DNA from: SZUA-430 sp964483585
GTDB taxonomy: Bacteria; Pseudomonadota; Alphaproteobacteria; Micropepsales; Micropepsaceae
Reading direction: 5' to 3'
Length of the DNA: 64,000 bases
Assembly (NCBI GenBank): GCA_964483585.1
Contig: CAZABH010000002.1
Coordinates: forward strand, 67,449 to 131,448
The position numbers and the translations under genes are program-made. The notes under the pieces are model-generated. The model saw nothing but the letters and a program-made list of their open reading frames with translations. It did no database searches and was not told the DNA's origin. Of this stretch, positions 17,839 to 26,206 are shown one piece after another. Position 1 is the first letter of the stretch, and each line of letters starts with the position of its first letter.

Positions 17839-18366
17839 ATGGACATCAAATCCGTCATTCGTACGATCCCGGACTATCCCAAGCCTGGAATCATGTTTCG
17901 TGACGTGACCACCCTGTTCGGCAATGCACGAGCCTTCCGCACGACTGTCGACCAGTTGGTACAACCTTATGCCGGAACCCGGATCGACAAGGTGGTGGGT
18001 ATCGAGGCGCGCGGGTTCATTCTCGCGGGCGCCGTCGCGCACCAGCTTTCCGTTGGTTTCGTGCCGGTTCGCAAGAAAGGCAAGCTGCCCTGGCGAACAA
18101 TCAGTCAAACTTACGATCTTGAGTACGGTACCGATACGGTCGAGATCCACGAGGATGCCGTTGTCCGCGGAGAAAATGTGCTGTTGGTCGATGACCTGAT
18201 TGCGACGGGAGGTACTGCCGAGGCTGCCATAAGGCTCATCGAGAAGGTGGGCGCAAATGTTGTGGGCTGCAGCTTCATCATCGATTTGCCCGAACTGAAG
18301 GGGCGGGCGCGTCTCGAGAAGCTCGGGAAGCGCGTGCTGTCACTGGTCGAGTTTGAGGGGCACTGA
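17839..18366 (+). CDS. apt: Adenine phosphoribosyltransferase
   Basis: This 175-residue type I phosphoribosyltransferase converts adenine plus PRPP to AMP. The PRPP site is NVLLVDDLIATGGTAEAA, and the N-terminal IPDYPKPGIMFRD is typical of bacterial Apt. AAGGAAAGG precedes the start. Sitting between mtnP and mtnA, it is placed to recapture the adenine that MtnP releases. Six bases separate it from mtnA. Confidence 0.95.
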   Translation: MDIKSVIRTIPDYPKPGIMFRDVTTLFGNARAFRTTVDQLVQPYAGTRIDKVVGIEARGFILAGAVAHQLSVGFVPVRKKGKLPWRTISQTYDLEYGTDTVEIHEDAVVRGENVLLVDDLIATGGTAEAAIRLIEKVGANVVGCSFIIDLPELKGRARLEKLGKRVLSLVEFEGH

Positions 18367-18372
18367 CGCGCC

Positions 18373-19464
18373 ATGAAGATCCATGGGCGCAGCTACCGGA
18401 CCATCTGGGTGCGGCCTGATGGCTGGTCTGTCGAGGTGATAGACCAGACGCAGTTACCTTTTGTCTTCTCAACACATTTTCTTGCTTCCGTCGATGATGC
18501 GGCGACCGCCATCAAGGGTATGGTGGTTCGCGGGGCGCCACTCATCGGCGCGACTGCAGCCTATGGTTTGTGCATGGCGCTGCGATTGGATGCGTCGGAC
18601 GAGGCCCTGTCGCGGGCTTATGCCCAGCTGTTGGCGACACGGCCCACGGCTATCAATCTGAAGTGGGCGCTGGACCAGATGGTTGCAGCTGTCCGACCCG
18701 TTCCGGTCTCGGCCCGCGTGCAGGCTGCCTATGCGCGTGCTGCGCAATTGTGTGATGATGATGTCGCTACCAACGAAGCCATCGGCAAGCATGGCCTGTC
18801 TGTCATCAAGGATATTGCCGCACGAAAGCCAGGCGCGACCGTCAACATCCTGACCCACTGCAACGCAGGTTGGCTGGCATGTGTCGATTGGGGTACTGCC
18901 CTTGCGCCGATCTACATGGCGCATGATGAGGGTATTCCGGTTCATGTCTGGGTCGACGAGACAAGGCCACGAAACCAGGGTGGTTCATTGACGGCCTACG
19001 AGCTGGGTGCGCACGGCGTCAAGCACACGATCATCGTCGACAATGCGGGCGGGCACTTCATGCAGCACGGTCAGGTCGACATGTGTATCGTCGGTACAGA
19101 TCGCACATCGTCGACCGGCGATGTGGCCAACAAGATCGGCACCTATCTCAAGGCGCTGGCAGCGCGTGACAATGGTGTGCCGTTCTATGTCGCGCTTCCC
19201 TCGTCGACCATCGACTGGACGATCAGCGATGGGCTTCGCGACATCGAGATCGAGGAGCGGTCGCCGCGCGAGGTCACCCACGTGCTTGGTCGTCTCCCCG
19301 ACGGTTCGGCACATCAGGTTGAGTTGACGGCTCCCGGCAGTCCTGCAGCCAATCCTGCGTTCGATGTCACGCCCGCGCGACTGGTGACGGGCCTTATCAC
19401 CGAACGTGGCGTGTGTGCGGCCTCGCGCTCTGGCCTTCTGGGCCTGTTCCCGGAACGCGCCTGA
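18373..19464 (+). CDS. mtnA: S-methyl-5-thioribose-1-phosphate isomerase
   Basis: The 363-residue enzyme isomerises methylthioribose-1-phosphate to methylthioribulose-1-phosphate. Evidence is RGAPLIGATAAYGL (substrate loop), catalytic C163 in THCNAG, catalytic D243 in CIVGTDRTSSTGDVANKIGTY, and DETRPRNQG. The usual GADR is GTDR here. The family also includes eIF2B-like proteins, but the active-site residues and the mtnP neighbour favour the isomerase. Its TGA overlaps the aldolase ATG by one base. Confidence 0.93.
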   Translation: MKIHGRSYRTIWVRPDGWSVEVIDQTQLPFVFSTHFLASVDDAATAIKGMVVRGAPLIGATAAYGLCMALRLDASDEALSRAYAQLLATRPTAINLKWALDQMVAAVRPVPVSARVQAAYARAAQLCDDDVATNEAIGKHGLSVIKDIAARKPGATVNILTHCNAGWLACVDWGTALAPIYMAHDEGIPVHVWVDETRPRNQGGSLTAYELGAHGVKHTIIVDNAGGHFMQHGQVDMCIVGTDRTSSTGDVANKIGTYLKALAARDNGVPFYVALPSSTIDWTISDGLRDIEIEERSPREVTHVLGRLPDGSAHQVELTAPGSPAANPAFDVTPARLVTGLITERGVCAASRSGLLGLFPERA

Positions 19465-20159
19465 TGGTGCGACGGCAGGGGCGCACTCAACAGCCCATGC
19501 GCGTCGGCATGGCGTCACTGTGTCAGCAGATGCAGGATACCGGACGAGCCATGGAGCGAACGGGATTGTCCCCCGGGCGCAGCGGGAATTTTTCGGTTCG
19601 GACCGAGCATGGCATGCTGATCACGCCTACTGGAAAGGACTATGCCGAACTGCAGAGGGCTGATCTTGTCGAGGTGGATCGGGATGGGCGCTCGTCCCCG
19701 GACCATTCGGCGCCATCCAGCGAGTGGCGCATGCATCTCTCGATTTATGCCGCGCGACCTGACTGCGAGGCAATCGTGCACACGCACTCGCTCCATGCGA
19801 CGGCGCTTGCGTGTCTGCGGCAGCCCATTCCCGCATTCCACTATATGGTGGCGGCCTTTGGCGGTGTCCGCATTGATTGTGCACCCTACGCCACCTACGG
19901 GTCACCGGAGCTTGCCCGCCACGCGGTCAAAGCGCTGGGTCCTCGGAACGCCTGCCTCCTGGCAAATCATGGGGCGATTGCCCTGGGGCGGTCTCTTGCG
20001 GAGGCCTTCGAGCGCGCTGAAGTGCTGGAAGCGCTTGCTGCCCAGTACGTGATCGCCCTGCAGACAGGGCGGCCGCGGCTTCTTTCGGCGAGGGACATGA
20101 AGATTGTGCTCGAGAAGTTCCGGACCTATGGTTCGCAGGACAAGCAGGGATCTTTGTGA
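19464..20159 (+). CDS. Class II aldolase, probable methylthioribulose-1-phosphate aldolase (Ald2-like)
   Basis: This 231-residue protein of the AraD/FucA family has GNFSVR, SSEWRMH, HTHSLH and NHGAIALG. Predicted Zn ligands H106, H108 and H169 and the catalytic acid E87 all sit exactly 14 residues after the corresponding fuculose-phosphate aldolase residues (H92, H94, H155, E73). This favours an aldolase over the related MtnB dehydratase. Known DHAP-shunt aldolases (Ald2, as in Rhodospirillum rubrum) cleave methylthioribulose-1-phosphate to DHAP and 2-methylthioacetaldehyde, which fits placement after mtnA. No mtnB, mtnC, mtnD or mtnE is in the window. L-fuculose- or another ketose-phosphate is the alternative substrate. 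Confidence 0.78.
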   Translation: MVRRQGRTQQPMRVGMASLCQQMQDTGRAMERTGLSPGRSGNFSVRTEHGMLITPTGKDYAELQRADLVEVDRDGRSSPDHSAPSSEWRMHLSIYAARPDCEAIVHTHSLHATALACLRQPIPAFHYMVAAFGGVRIDCAPYATYGSPELARHAVKALGPRNACLLANHGAIALGRSLAEAFERAEVLEALAAQYVIALQTGRPRLLSARDMKIVLEKFRTYGSQDKQGSL

Positions 20160-20902
20160 TGCCTACAGCCCTGATTACCGGAGCCGCCCGTCGCCTTGGC
20201 CGGCAGATTGCGCTCGTGCTCGCGTCCGAAGGTTGGGACATCGCGATCCATTATCTCTCGAGTGAAAGTGATGCGCTGAGCCTCAGTGCCGAGGTGCAGG
20301 GCATGGGTCGCCGATGCGGTCTGGTGCGCGCAGACCTGGCTATCGAGGCGGAAGTCCAGGGTATTGTCGGCCGTGCCGAGGCTTGTGTGGGACCTGTCCG
20401 TGTGCTGGTCAATTGTGCGTCGGTCTTTGAAGATGACCGCGTTGATACCGCAACGCGCGCGAGCTGGGACAGGCACCTGGAGACGAACCTGCGCGCGCCC
20501 TTCGTTCTGTCGCAGGCGTTTGCTGCGCGCGTCGGCGAGGGCGAGGATGGTTGCATCGTGAACCTGATCGACCAATCCATCTTGCGGCTCACGCCGCAAT
20601 TCATCTCCTACACGGTCTCCAAGGCGGGATTATGGACGCTGACGCAGACGATGGCACAGGCGCTTGCTCCGCGCATTCGGGTCAATGCCGTGGCGCCGGG
20701 ACCGTCGTTAAAGGCCTCGCACCAAAGCGAGGCCAATTTTGATCGACAGGTGCAGTCGACTCTTTTGCAACGTCCATCGGGGCCGGACCAGATTGCGGCA
20801 GCCGTTTCCTACCTTGTGTCCGCCAGGGCTGTGACGGGGCAGATGATCGCGGTCGACAGCGGGCAGCATCTTTCATGGTCTGCCGGCGACTTCGTGGAGT
20901 AA
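20159..20902 (+). CDS. SDR-family pteridine reductase (FolM/PTR1-like)
   Basis: This 247-residue protein has the TGxxxRxG form of the nucleotide motif, TGAARRLG at 7-14, which marks pteridine reductases rather than ordinary SDRs. The usual catalytic serine position reads NLIDQS with D138, followed by Y151 and K155; the Asp-Tyr-Lys set is that of PTR1-type enzymes. The gene directly after it is folB, so it probably makes tetrahydromonapterin or reduces dihydropterins/dihydrofolate with NADPH. It starts by overlapping the aldolase stop (TGATG). A generic SDR is the alternative. Confidence 0.8.
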   Translation: MPTALITGAARRLGRQIALVLASEGWDIAIHYLSSESDALSLSAEVQGMGRRCGLVRADLAIEAEVQGIVGRAEACVGPVRVLVNCASVFEDDRVDTATRASWDRHLETNLRAPFVLSQAFAARVGEGEDGCIVNLIDQSILRLTPQFISYTVSKAGLWTLTQTMAQALAPRIRVNAVAPGPSLKASHQSEANFDRQVQSTLLQRPSGPDQIAAAVSYLVSARAVTGQMIAVDSGQHLSWSAGDFVE

Positions 20903-20908
20903 TGTCTC

Positions 20909-21334
20909 GTGGCCAATGAAAGAGCCCAGGTCCAACCCTTGCGCATCGCCGATGCGCGTCGGCGCATCCGCCACGTCTTCGTGCGCGATCTCGAGCTGGA
21001 TGCGAATATTGGCGTTTATCATCGTGAGAAAGGTCAGGCCCAGCCGGTGCGGATCAATGTGGATCTGACGGTTGAAGAGGGGGATATGCCCCTCGAGGAC
21101 AGGCTCTCGAATGTGGTCGACTATGGTGCTGTCGTCGATGGCATCAAGGACATCCTTGCCGGAGGGCACTTGAACCTCGTCGAGACGCTTGCCGAGCAAA
21201 TTGCGTCCTTCTGCCTGGAGGACCAGCGTGTCCGGGTTGCCAGGGTGCGTATCGAGAAGCTGCAGGTCGTTGCCGAGGCCAAGTCGGTTGGTGTCGAGAT
21301 CGAGCGCGAGGCCGAGCGGTCGGCGTTCAGGTGA
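20909..21334 (+). CDS. folB: Dihydroneopterin aldolase
   Basis: The 141-residue enzyme of folate synthesis converts dihydroneopterin to 6-hydroxymethyl-dihydropterin and glycolaldehyde. Family features are the conserved DANIGVYHREKGQAQPV, the VVDYGAVVDGIKD helix and LNLVETLAEQIA, which carries the catalytic-site glutamate. The start is a GTG with GGAG about nine bases upstream; the first twenty residues extend beyond the usual N terminus, so a later start is possible. It lies between the pteridine reductase-like gene and uvrC. Confidence 0.9.
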   Translation: MANERAQVQPLRIADARRRIRHVFVRDLELDANIGVYHREKGQAQPVRINVDLTVEEGDMPLEDRLSNVVDYGAVVDGIKDILAGGHLNLVETLAEQIASFCLEDQRVRVARVRIEKLQVVAEAKSVGVEIEREAERSAFR

Positions 21335-21340
21335 TCCGGC

Positions 21341-23290
21341 ATGTCGCAGGTCGATGACACCAAGGGCAGTTCCTCGCCGGAGACGCCCGGGCTTCTGGCG
21401 CGGGGTGCCGAGGTCATCGCTGCGTACCTGCCGCGGCTGCCTCATGCCCCTGGCGTCTATCGCATGATCGGGGCTGACGGGTCCGTGCTCTATGTGGGCA
21501 AGGCAGCCAGCCTGAGGAAGCGCGTGCAGGCCTATACCAAGCCTTTCGACCAGCCCCAGCGTATCGCGCGCATGATTGCCCATACCGTCAGCATGGAGTT
21601 CGTGCAGACGGCATCAGAGGTCGAGGCGCTTCTGCTTGAAGCAAACCTCATCAAGCGGTTGAAGCCGCGCTATAATATCCTTCTGCGCGATGACAAGTCG
21701 TTTCCCCACATCCTGATCACGGCTGACCACGAGGCGCCGCAACTGGTCAAGCACCGCGGGGCGAAGTCACGCAAAGGTGATTATTTCGGTCCCTTTGCGT
21801 CCGCAGGTGCAGTGAACCGCACCCTCAACACGCTGCAGCGAGCGTTCCTTTTGCGCAGTTGTTCGGATGCGGTCTATTCAGGGCGAACGCGGCCTTGCCT
21901 GCTCTATCAGATCAAGCGGTGCGCAGCGCCATGCGTCGGGAAGGTAACGCATGAGGACTACCAGCGGCTGGTGGCGGACGCGCGTGACTTCATGCGTGGC
22001 CGGGGACAGGATGTGCGTAACAGTCTCTCGGTAGAGATGGAGGCTGCCGCGGCTGCTCTGGACTTCGAGAAGGCGGCGAAGCTGCGTGACCGTATCCGGG
22101 CCCTTGCGCATGTTCAGCTTCAACAGGGTATCAATCCTGACACAATCAGCGAAGCGGATCTCTTTGCCCTTCATCAGGACGGGGGGCAAAGCTGCGTCCA
22201 GGTCATCTTCTTCAGGTCCGGGCAGAACTGGGGCAACCATGTGTTCTTCCCCCGCCATGAGCGTGGTGTGGAACCAGCCGAGCTTCTGGCCGGCTTTGTC
22301 TCGCAGTTCTATGACGAGCGAGACCCGCCGCGTAGCGTTATCCTGAGCCATGATGTCGATGAGGCGGGCCTGCTGGCCGAGGCGCTTTCCCAGAAGGCAG
22401 GGCGCCGGGTCGAGTTGATTGTGCCGCAGCGCGGCGAGAAGCGTGACCTCATGGGCCAGGCGATGCTGAATGCGCGTGAGGCACTGGCTCGCAAGATGGC
22501 CGACAGCGCGTCCCAGTTGCAGATGCTGGCTGAGGTTGGAGAGGCCTTTGGGCTGGATGCGCCACCGCGCCGGATCGAGGTCTATGACAACAGTCACATC
22601 CAGGGCGCTCATAGCGTGGGCGCCATGATCGTTGCTGGTGCAGAGGGATTGCTCAAGACCCAGTACCGGAAGTTCAACATCAAGGGCGTGGATACTGCGC
22701 CCGGTGACGATTACGGCATGATGCGTGAGGTTCTGGCCCGTCGTTTCAGGAAACTTGCCCGTCAGCAGGATCAGGTGGCGGACGAACCCGTTGCGTTCGA
22801 TGCGGCTGCGGAGGATGAGGATCCAGCAGATGTTCCCGTGCCCGATCTTGTTCTCGTCGATGGCGGGGCAGGGCAGTTGGCGCAGGCGCTGCAGGTCGTT
22901 CGCGACCTCGGTGTGCGGGGTGTAGCGGTTGTCGCGATTGCCAAGGGGCCGGAGCGTGATGCCGGACGTGAGCATTTCTTCATGGAGGGGCGGGCGCCGT
23001 TCCAACTGGAAGCGAAGAGCCCGGTGCTGTTCTACCTGCAGCGGCTGCGTGACGAAGCCCATCGCTTTGCCATCGGCGCGCATCGGGCGAAGCGGGCGAA
23101 GTCACTGACGCGCTCGCCGCTGGACGAGATCGACGGGATCGGACCGGCGCGGAAGCGGGCCCTGCTCAACCATTTCGGGTCCGGCAGGGCGGTTACCCGC
23201 GCAGGACTGTCCGACCTTGAGTCGGTCAAAGGGGTTTCGAAGGAGCTTGCCCGCAAGATTTACGAGCATTTCCACGAGAAAGGCCCGTAA
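21341..23290 (+). CDS. uvrC: Excinuclease ABC subunit C
   Basis: The 649-residue UvrC makes both incisions in nucleotide excision repair. Domain order is GIY-YIG nuclease (about 27-105, with GVYRM and VLYVGKA), the UVR motif binding UvrB (LDFEKAAKLRDRI near 245), the RNase H-like C-terminal nuclease (IEVYDNSHIQG, VLVDGGAGQL), and terminal helix-hairpin-helix motifs (IDGIGPARKRALL). Its length is normal. uvrB is in the same window at 48598-50820 but in a different operon. It starts 6 bases after folB. Confidence 0.97.
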   Translation: MSQVDDTKGSSSPETPGLLARGAEVIAAYLPRLPHAPGVYRMIGADGSVLYVGKAASLRKRVQAYTKPFDQPQRIARMIAHTVSMEFVQTASEVEALLLEANLIKRLKPRYNILLRDDKSFPHILITADHEAPQLVKHRGAKSRKGDYFGPFASAGAVNRTLNTLQRAFLLRSCSDAVYSGRTRPCLLYQIKRCAAPCVGKVTHEDYQRLVADARDFMRGRGQDVRNSLSVEMEAAAAALDFEKAAKLRDRIRALAHVQLQQGINPDTISEADLFALHQDGGQSCVQVIFFRSGQNWGNHVFFPRHERGVEPAELLAGFVSQFYDERDPPRSVILSHDVDEAGLLAEALSQKAGRRVELIVPQRGEKRDLMGQAMLNAREALARKMADSASQLQMLAEVGEAFGLDAPPRRIEVYDNSHIQGAHSVGAMIVAGAEGLLKTQYRKFNIKGVDTAPGDDYGMMREVLARRFRKLARQQDQVADEPVAFDAAAEDEDPADVPVPDLVLVDGGAGQLAQALQVVRDLGVRGVAVVAIAKGPERDAGREHFFMEGRAPFQLEAKSPVLFYLQRLRDEAHRFAIGAHRAKRAKSLTRSPLDEIDGIGPARKRALLNHFGSGRAVTRAGLSDLESVKGVSKELARKIYEHFHEKGP

Positions 23291-23365
23291 GCGTGTATTC
23301 CGGTGCGAGAATTTGTACCAACGACGCCATTTCCACTTTCCGCAATTCGGCATTATCCTGCGCGT

Positions 23366-23974
23366 ATGGGTGATCATCTTCCTAATCTTCTGACCTTGGC
23401 GCGGATTGCGCTGGTGCCGGCGTTCGTTGCTTCATTCTGGATGACGATGCCCGCCGGTCGGTGGGTCGCTTTCGTCGTCTTTGTAGTGGCGGCGTTGACG
23501 GATTATGCGGATGGCTGGCTTGCGCGGTCGAGGAATCTCGAGTCGCGGCTGGGGCAGATGCTGGATCCGATTGCGGACAAGCTGCTGGTGTCCGCGGCCC
23601 TTGTGATGCTGGTCTATAATGACGATATCCGTGGACTGGTCATCATCCCGGCACTGGTCATCCTGGCGCGCGAGATCCTTGTGTCGGGCATGCGCGAGTT
23701 CCTGGCCAGCATTGCGGTCCAGGTTCCAGTGTCTTCAGTCTCCAAGTTCAAGACGGCCGTGCAGCTTGTTGCCCTGTCGATGCTAATCCTTGCACCTGCG
23801 GTCGAGCATGTCTGGGGGTGGTTGCACATCGCAGGGATTGTCTCGCTGTGGGGGGCGGCGGTGCTGACCATCTATACCGGGTTCAGCTATGTGCAGGCGA
23901 ACCTCGCGCATGTGTCCCAGGAGGATGCGCGTGACCGCGAGCGGCGGCATGCGGCGCTCAGGCATCCGACGTGA
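23366..23974 (+). CDS. pgsA: CDP-diacylglycerol–glycerol-3-phosphate 3-phosphatidyltransferase
   Basis: The 202-residue membrane enzyme makes phosphatidylglycerol phosphate from CDP-diacylglycerol. The CDP-alcohol phosphotransferase signature DGxxARx8Gx3Dx3D is complete: D49, G50, A53, R54, G63, D67 and D71. About five or six hydrophobic helices are visible. I chose the ATG at 23366 because MGDHLPNLLTLARI is the family start. The uvrC-pgsA-moaD order is common in alphaproteobacteria. Its stop overlaps the GTG of moaD. Confidence 0.94.
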   Translation: MGDHLPNLLTLARIALVPAFVASFWMTMPAGRWVAFVVFVVAALTDYADGWLARSRNLESRLGQMLDPIADKLLVSAALVMLVYNDDIRGLVIIPALVILAREILVSGMREFLASIAVQVPVSSVSKFKTAVQLVALSMLILAPAVEHVWGWLHIAGIVSLWGAAVLTIYTGFSYVQANLAHVSQEDARDRERRHAALRHPT

Positions 23975-24222
23975 GGGTTCTCTACTTTGCATGGCTGCGG
24001 CAGCATGTGGGCTGTTCCGAGGAAGCGGTGGTTCCCCCTGCTGACGTGAGGACCGTTGGTCAGCTGATTTCCTGGCTTTCGAGGCGTGGGGACGGGTATG
24101 CGCGCGCGCTCGCCGATCCGACGCGGATCCGGGCTGCTGTAAACCAGGTGCATGTGCCATTTTCCGCAGAGATTGCGTCTGGCGACGAGATCGCACTTTT
24201 TCCGCCGGTGACTGGCGGATGA
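23971..24222 (+). CDS. moaD: Molybdopterin synthase sulfur carrier subunit
   Basis: This 83-residue ubiquitin-fold protein ends in the obligatory diglycine (PPVTGG) that is thiocarboxylated and donates sulfur for molybdopterin. VLYFAWLRQHVG is the typical first strand. The start is GTG at 23971 overlapping the pgsA stop, and its TGA overlaps the moaE ATG, so expression of the two subunits is coupled. It implies that molybdoenzymes are encoded elsewhere. Confidence 0.94.
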   Translation: MRVLYFAWLRQHVGCSEEAVVPPADVRTVGQLISWLSRRGDGYARALADPTRIRAAVNQVHVPFSAEIASGDEIALFPPVTGG

Positions 24223-24677
24223 TTCGCGTTAGCGTGCAGCGGGATGATTTCGATGCAGCGTTTGTCCTGCGCCAAGTGAGCGACGAGGCGGGGGGTGTCG
24301 GTGCCGTTGCGAGCTTCATCGGGATCGTCAGGCCCGAGAGCCAGGGAGAGCGGCTTGTTTCGCTCGAAATAGAGCATTACCCCGGAATGACCGAGCGCGA
24401 GCTTGCGCGCATTGCGGGGGCTGCGGCATCGCGTTGGCCGCTTTCCGCCCTTTCGGTCATCCATCGCTATGGCGTGCTTGAGGCCGGCGCGCAAATCGTT
24501 CTTGTCGTGGCTGCGTCTTCGCATCGGCAGGCCGCCTTCGATGCAGTCCAGTTCGTCATGGATTACCTGAAGACAGAAGCGCCTTTCTGGAAACGCGAGC
24601 ATCGAAGTTCAGGCTCGTACTGGGTGGAGGCGCGCGTCAGCGATACTGAGGCTGCCGCGCGCTGGGATTTATCCTGA
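24219..24677 (+). CDS. moaE: Molybdopterin synthase catalytic subunit
   Basis: The 152-residue large subunit inserts two sulfurs into precursor Z (cPMP) to give molybdopterin. Evidence is GAVASFIGIVRPESQGERL, LEIEHYPGMTERELARIA, and the active-site lysines in YLKTEAPFWKRE. The length is normal. It ends the long mtnP-to-moaE run of same-strand genes and is convergent with ilvE, 10 bases away. Confidence 0.95.
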   Translation: MIRVSVQRDDFDAAFVLRQVSDEAGGVGAVASFIGIVRPESQGERLVSLEIEHYPGMTERELARIAGAAASRWPLSALSVIHRYGVLEAGAQIVLVVAASSHRQAAFDAVQFVMDYLKTEAPFWKREHRSSGSYWVEARVSDTEAAARWDLS

Positions 24678-24687
24678 CCGGTAGTGA

Positions 24688-25578
24688 TCAGCTCGGGATC
24701 GCATATTTGCCGCGAACGAGGTTTGCATAGTCGTCCATCAGTGTTCGCGTGATGTTGCCGACTTCAAACTTCCAGCGGCCGATGCTCCCGACTGGCGTAA
24801 CTTCAGCGGCAGAGCCGGTCAGGAAGCATTCCGAGAAGCCTTCTACGTCCTTGCTTTCGATATAGGTTTCCACCACGTCGATCTGGCGCGCGCGGGCCAG
24901 GTCCATCACGGTCTGGCGGGTGATGCCGTTGAGGAAGCAGTCCGCATGAGGCGTGAACAGGCTATTGTCCTTGACGAAGAAGATGTTTGCACCGGTCGCT
25001 TCGGCCACCAGGCCGCGCCAGTCATACATCAGCGCATCTGCAAAGCCCTTCTGCTCGGCTTCGTGCTTCGATAGCGTGCAGATCATGTAGAGGCCGGCGG
25101 CTTTGGCTTTCCAGGGTGTCGTGTCCGGTGCAGGCCGGCGCCAGCGCGAGATGTCCATCGCGATCCCCTTCTTCTTGATCTCGGGATCGAACATGGATGG
25201 CCAGGGCCAGACGGCGATTGCGACGTGGATCTTCGCCTTCTGTGCGCTCACGGCCATTTGCTCGCTGCCGCGCCAGGCGACGGGACGCATATAGGCGTCG
25301 TCCATGCCCTGCGCCTCGACAACTTGCCGGCAGGCGTCGTTGATCTGCTGCGGGGTGAACGGAATCTCGAACCCCATGAGCCGGGCGGACTGGAACAGGC
25401 GGTCGGTGTGCTGTTCCAGCTTGAAGATCCGGCGGTTGTATACGCGCTGTCCTTCAAAGATGCATGAACCATAATGAAGGCCATGCGTCAGCACGTGCAC
25501 CTTGGCGTCCCGCCAGGGCACGAGCTTGCCATCGAGCCAGATCTGGCCGTCGCGGTCATCAAACGGGATAAGAGACAT
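24688..25578 (-). CDS. ilvE: Branched-chain amino acid aminotransferase
   Basis: This 296-residue fold-type IV PLP enzyme interconverts leucine, isoleucine and valine with their 2-keto acids. The probable PLP lysine is K159 in WKAKAAGLY. Other family marks are HGLHYGSCIFEG near the N terminus, LVAEATGANIFFV and FLTGSAAEVTPV. It is divergent from the MarR-like gene across a 142-base spacer with a perfect inverted repeat at 25637-25661. Confidence 0.95.
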   Translation of the reverse strand: MSLIPFDDRDGQIWLDGKLVPWRDAKVHVLTHGLHYGSCIFEGQRVYNRRIFKLEQHTDRLFQSARLMGFEIPFTPQQINDACRQVVEAQGMDDAYMRPVAWRGSEQMAVSAQKAKIHVAIAVWPWPSMFDPEIKKKGIAMDISRWRRPAPDTTPWKAKAAGLYMICTLSKHEAEQKGFADALMYDWRGLVAEATGANIFFVKDNSLFTPHADCFLNGITRQTVMDLARARQIDVVETYIESKDVEGFSECFLTGSAAEVTPVGSIGRWKFEVGNITRTLMDDYANLVRGKYAIPS

Positions 25579-25636
25579 GCCTGTTACTCCTTACAAGGGC
25601 CCATTGGTTAAGGCGCCTTCCGACAGATGCTGGTGA

Positions 25637-25661
25637 AGGCCTGCTTGCAGCGGGCAGGCCT
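25637..25661. promoter_or_regulatory. Perfect 8-bp inverted repeat between ilvE and the MarR-like gene
   Basis: AGGCCTGC (25637-25644) and GCAGGCCT (25654-25661) are separated by 9 bases. Position between divergent genes and spacing suit an operator for a dimeric regulator, possibly the adjacent MarR-family protein. No T run follows, so it is not an obvious terminator. Confidence 0.4.
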
Positions 25662-25720
25662 CGCACCGTATTGTGACCATATCTGCCACAAGGACCCTGC
25701 ATGCTTCCAGCAGGCAATCA

Positions 25721-26206
25721 ATGAAGGCGTCAGCACCACTCCTTTATCTGCGCGAAGAGGAACTCACCGATGGGGTTGAGCTGTTCTTCTTTGCCAGCAG
25801 GGATGTTGGCTGTGCGCTCGACGCGGCGTTGCTGCGGCTTGGATTGGGTCGGGCACATGCGCGGGCGATCCATTTTATTGCGCGGCAGCCCGGCCTGTCG
25901 GTATCCGCGCTTCTGGGAATCCTGGGGATCACGAAACAATCTCTCGGGCGCGTCCTGAAGGAGCTGCACGCCCTCGGCCTTGTCTCGCAGGCTTCCGGGC
26001 AAAAAGACAAGCGGCAGCGCCTGCTCCGCCTGACCGATCAGGGTCTGGAGGTGGCCTCCGAGCTTGCGGCCTTGCAGCGTGCCCTTTTTGCCAAGGCTTT
26101 CCGTTCGGCCGGGCCGGAAGCCGTTGCCGGGTTCCGGCTGGTACTCAGCGGTCTTATCAACGAGGAGGAGCGGGCGAGTGTGCTGCGCCTGCTGTCCCGG
26201 CGATGA
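25721..26206 (+). CDS. MarR family transcriptional regulator (PetP-like)
   Basis: In this 161-residue winged-helix regulator the recognition region is LSVSALLGILGITKQSLGRVLKELHALGLV and the wing is QKDKRQRLLRLTDQGLE. It directly precedes an OmpR-type regulator, with overlapping stop and start (ATGA). In Rhodobacter capsulatus a MarR-type protein (PetP) and an OmpR-type protein (PetR) form such a pair and are needed for cytochrome bc1 expression. The ATG at 25721 gives the normal length; a GTG at 25673 is the longer option. Orthology to petP is inferred from arrangement only. Confidence 0.82.
   Translation: MKASAPLLYLREEELTDGVELFFFASRDVGCALDAALLRLGLGRAHARAIHFIARQPGLSVSALLGILGITKQSLGRVLKELHALGLVSQASGQKDKRQRLLRLTDQGLEVASELAALQRALFAKAFRSAGPEAVAGFRLVLSGLINEEERASVLRLLSRR

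Noticed and set aside
19464..20159. MtnB (methylthioribulose-1-phosphate dehydratase) as the class II aldolase's identity
   Set aside because: The active-site spacing and the SSEWR motif match FucA-type aldolases, and no mtnC/D/E neighbours are present.
21878..23083. A 401-codon open frame on the minus strand
   Set aside because: It is antisense to uvrC, whose domains are complete.
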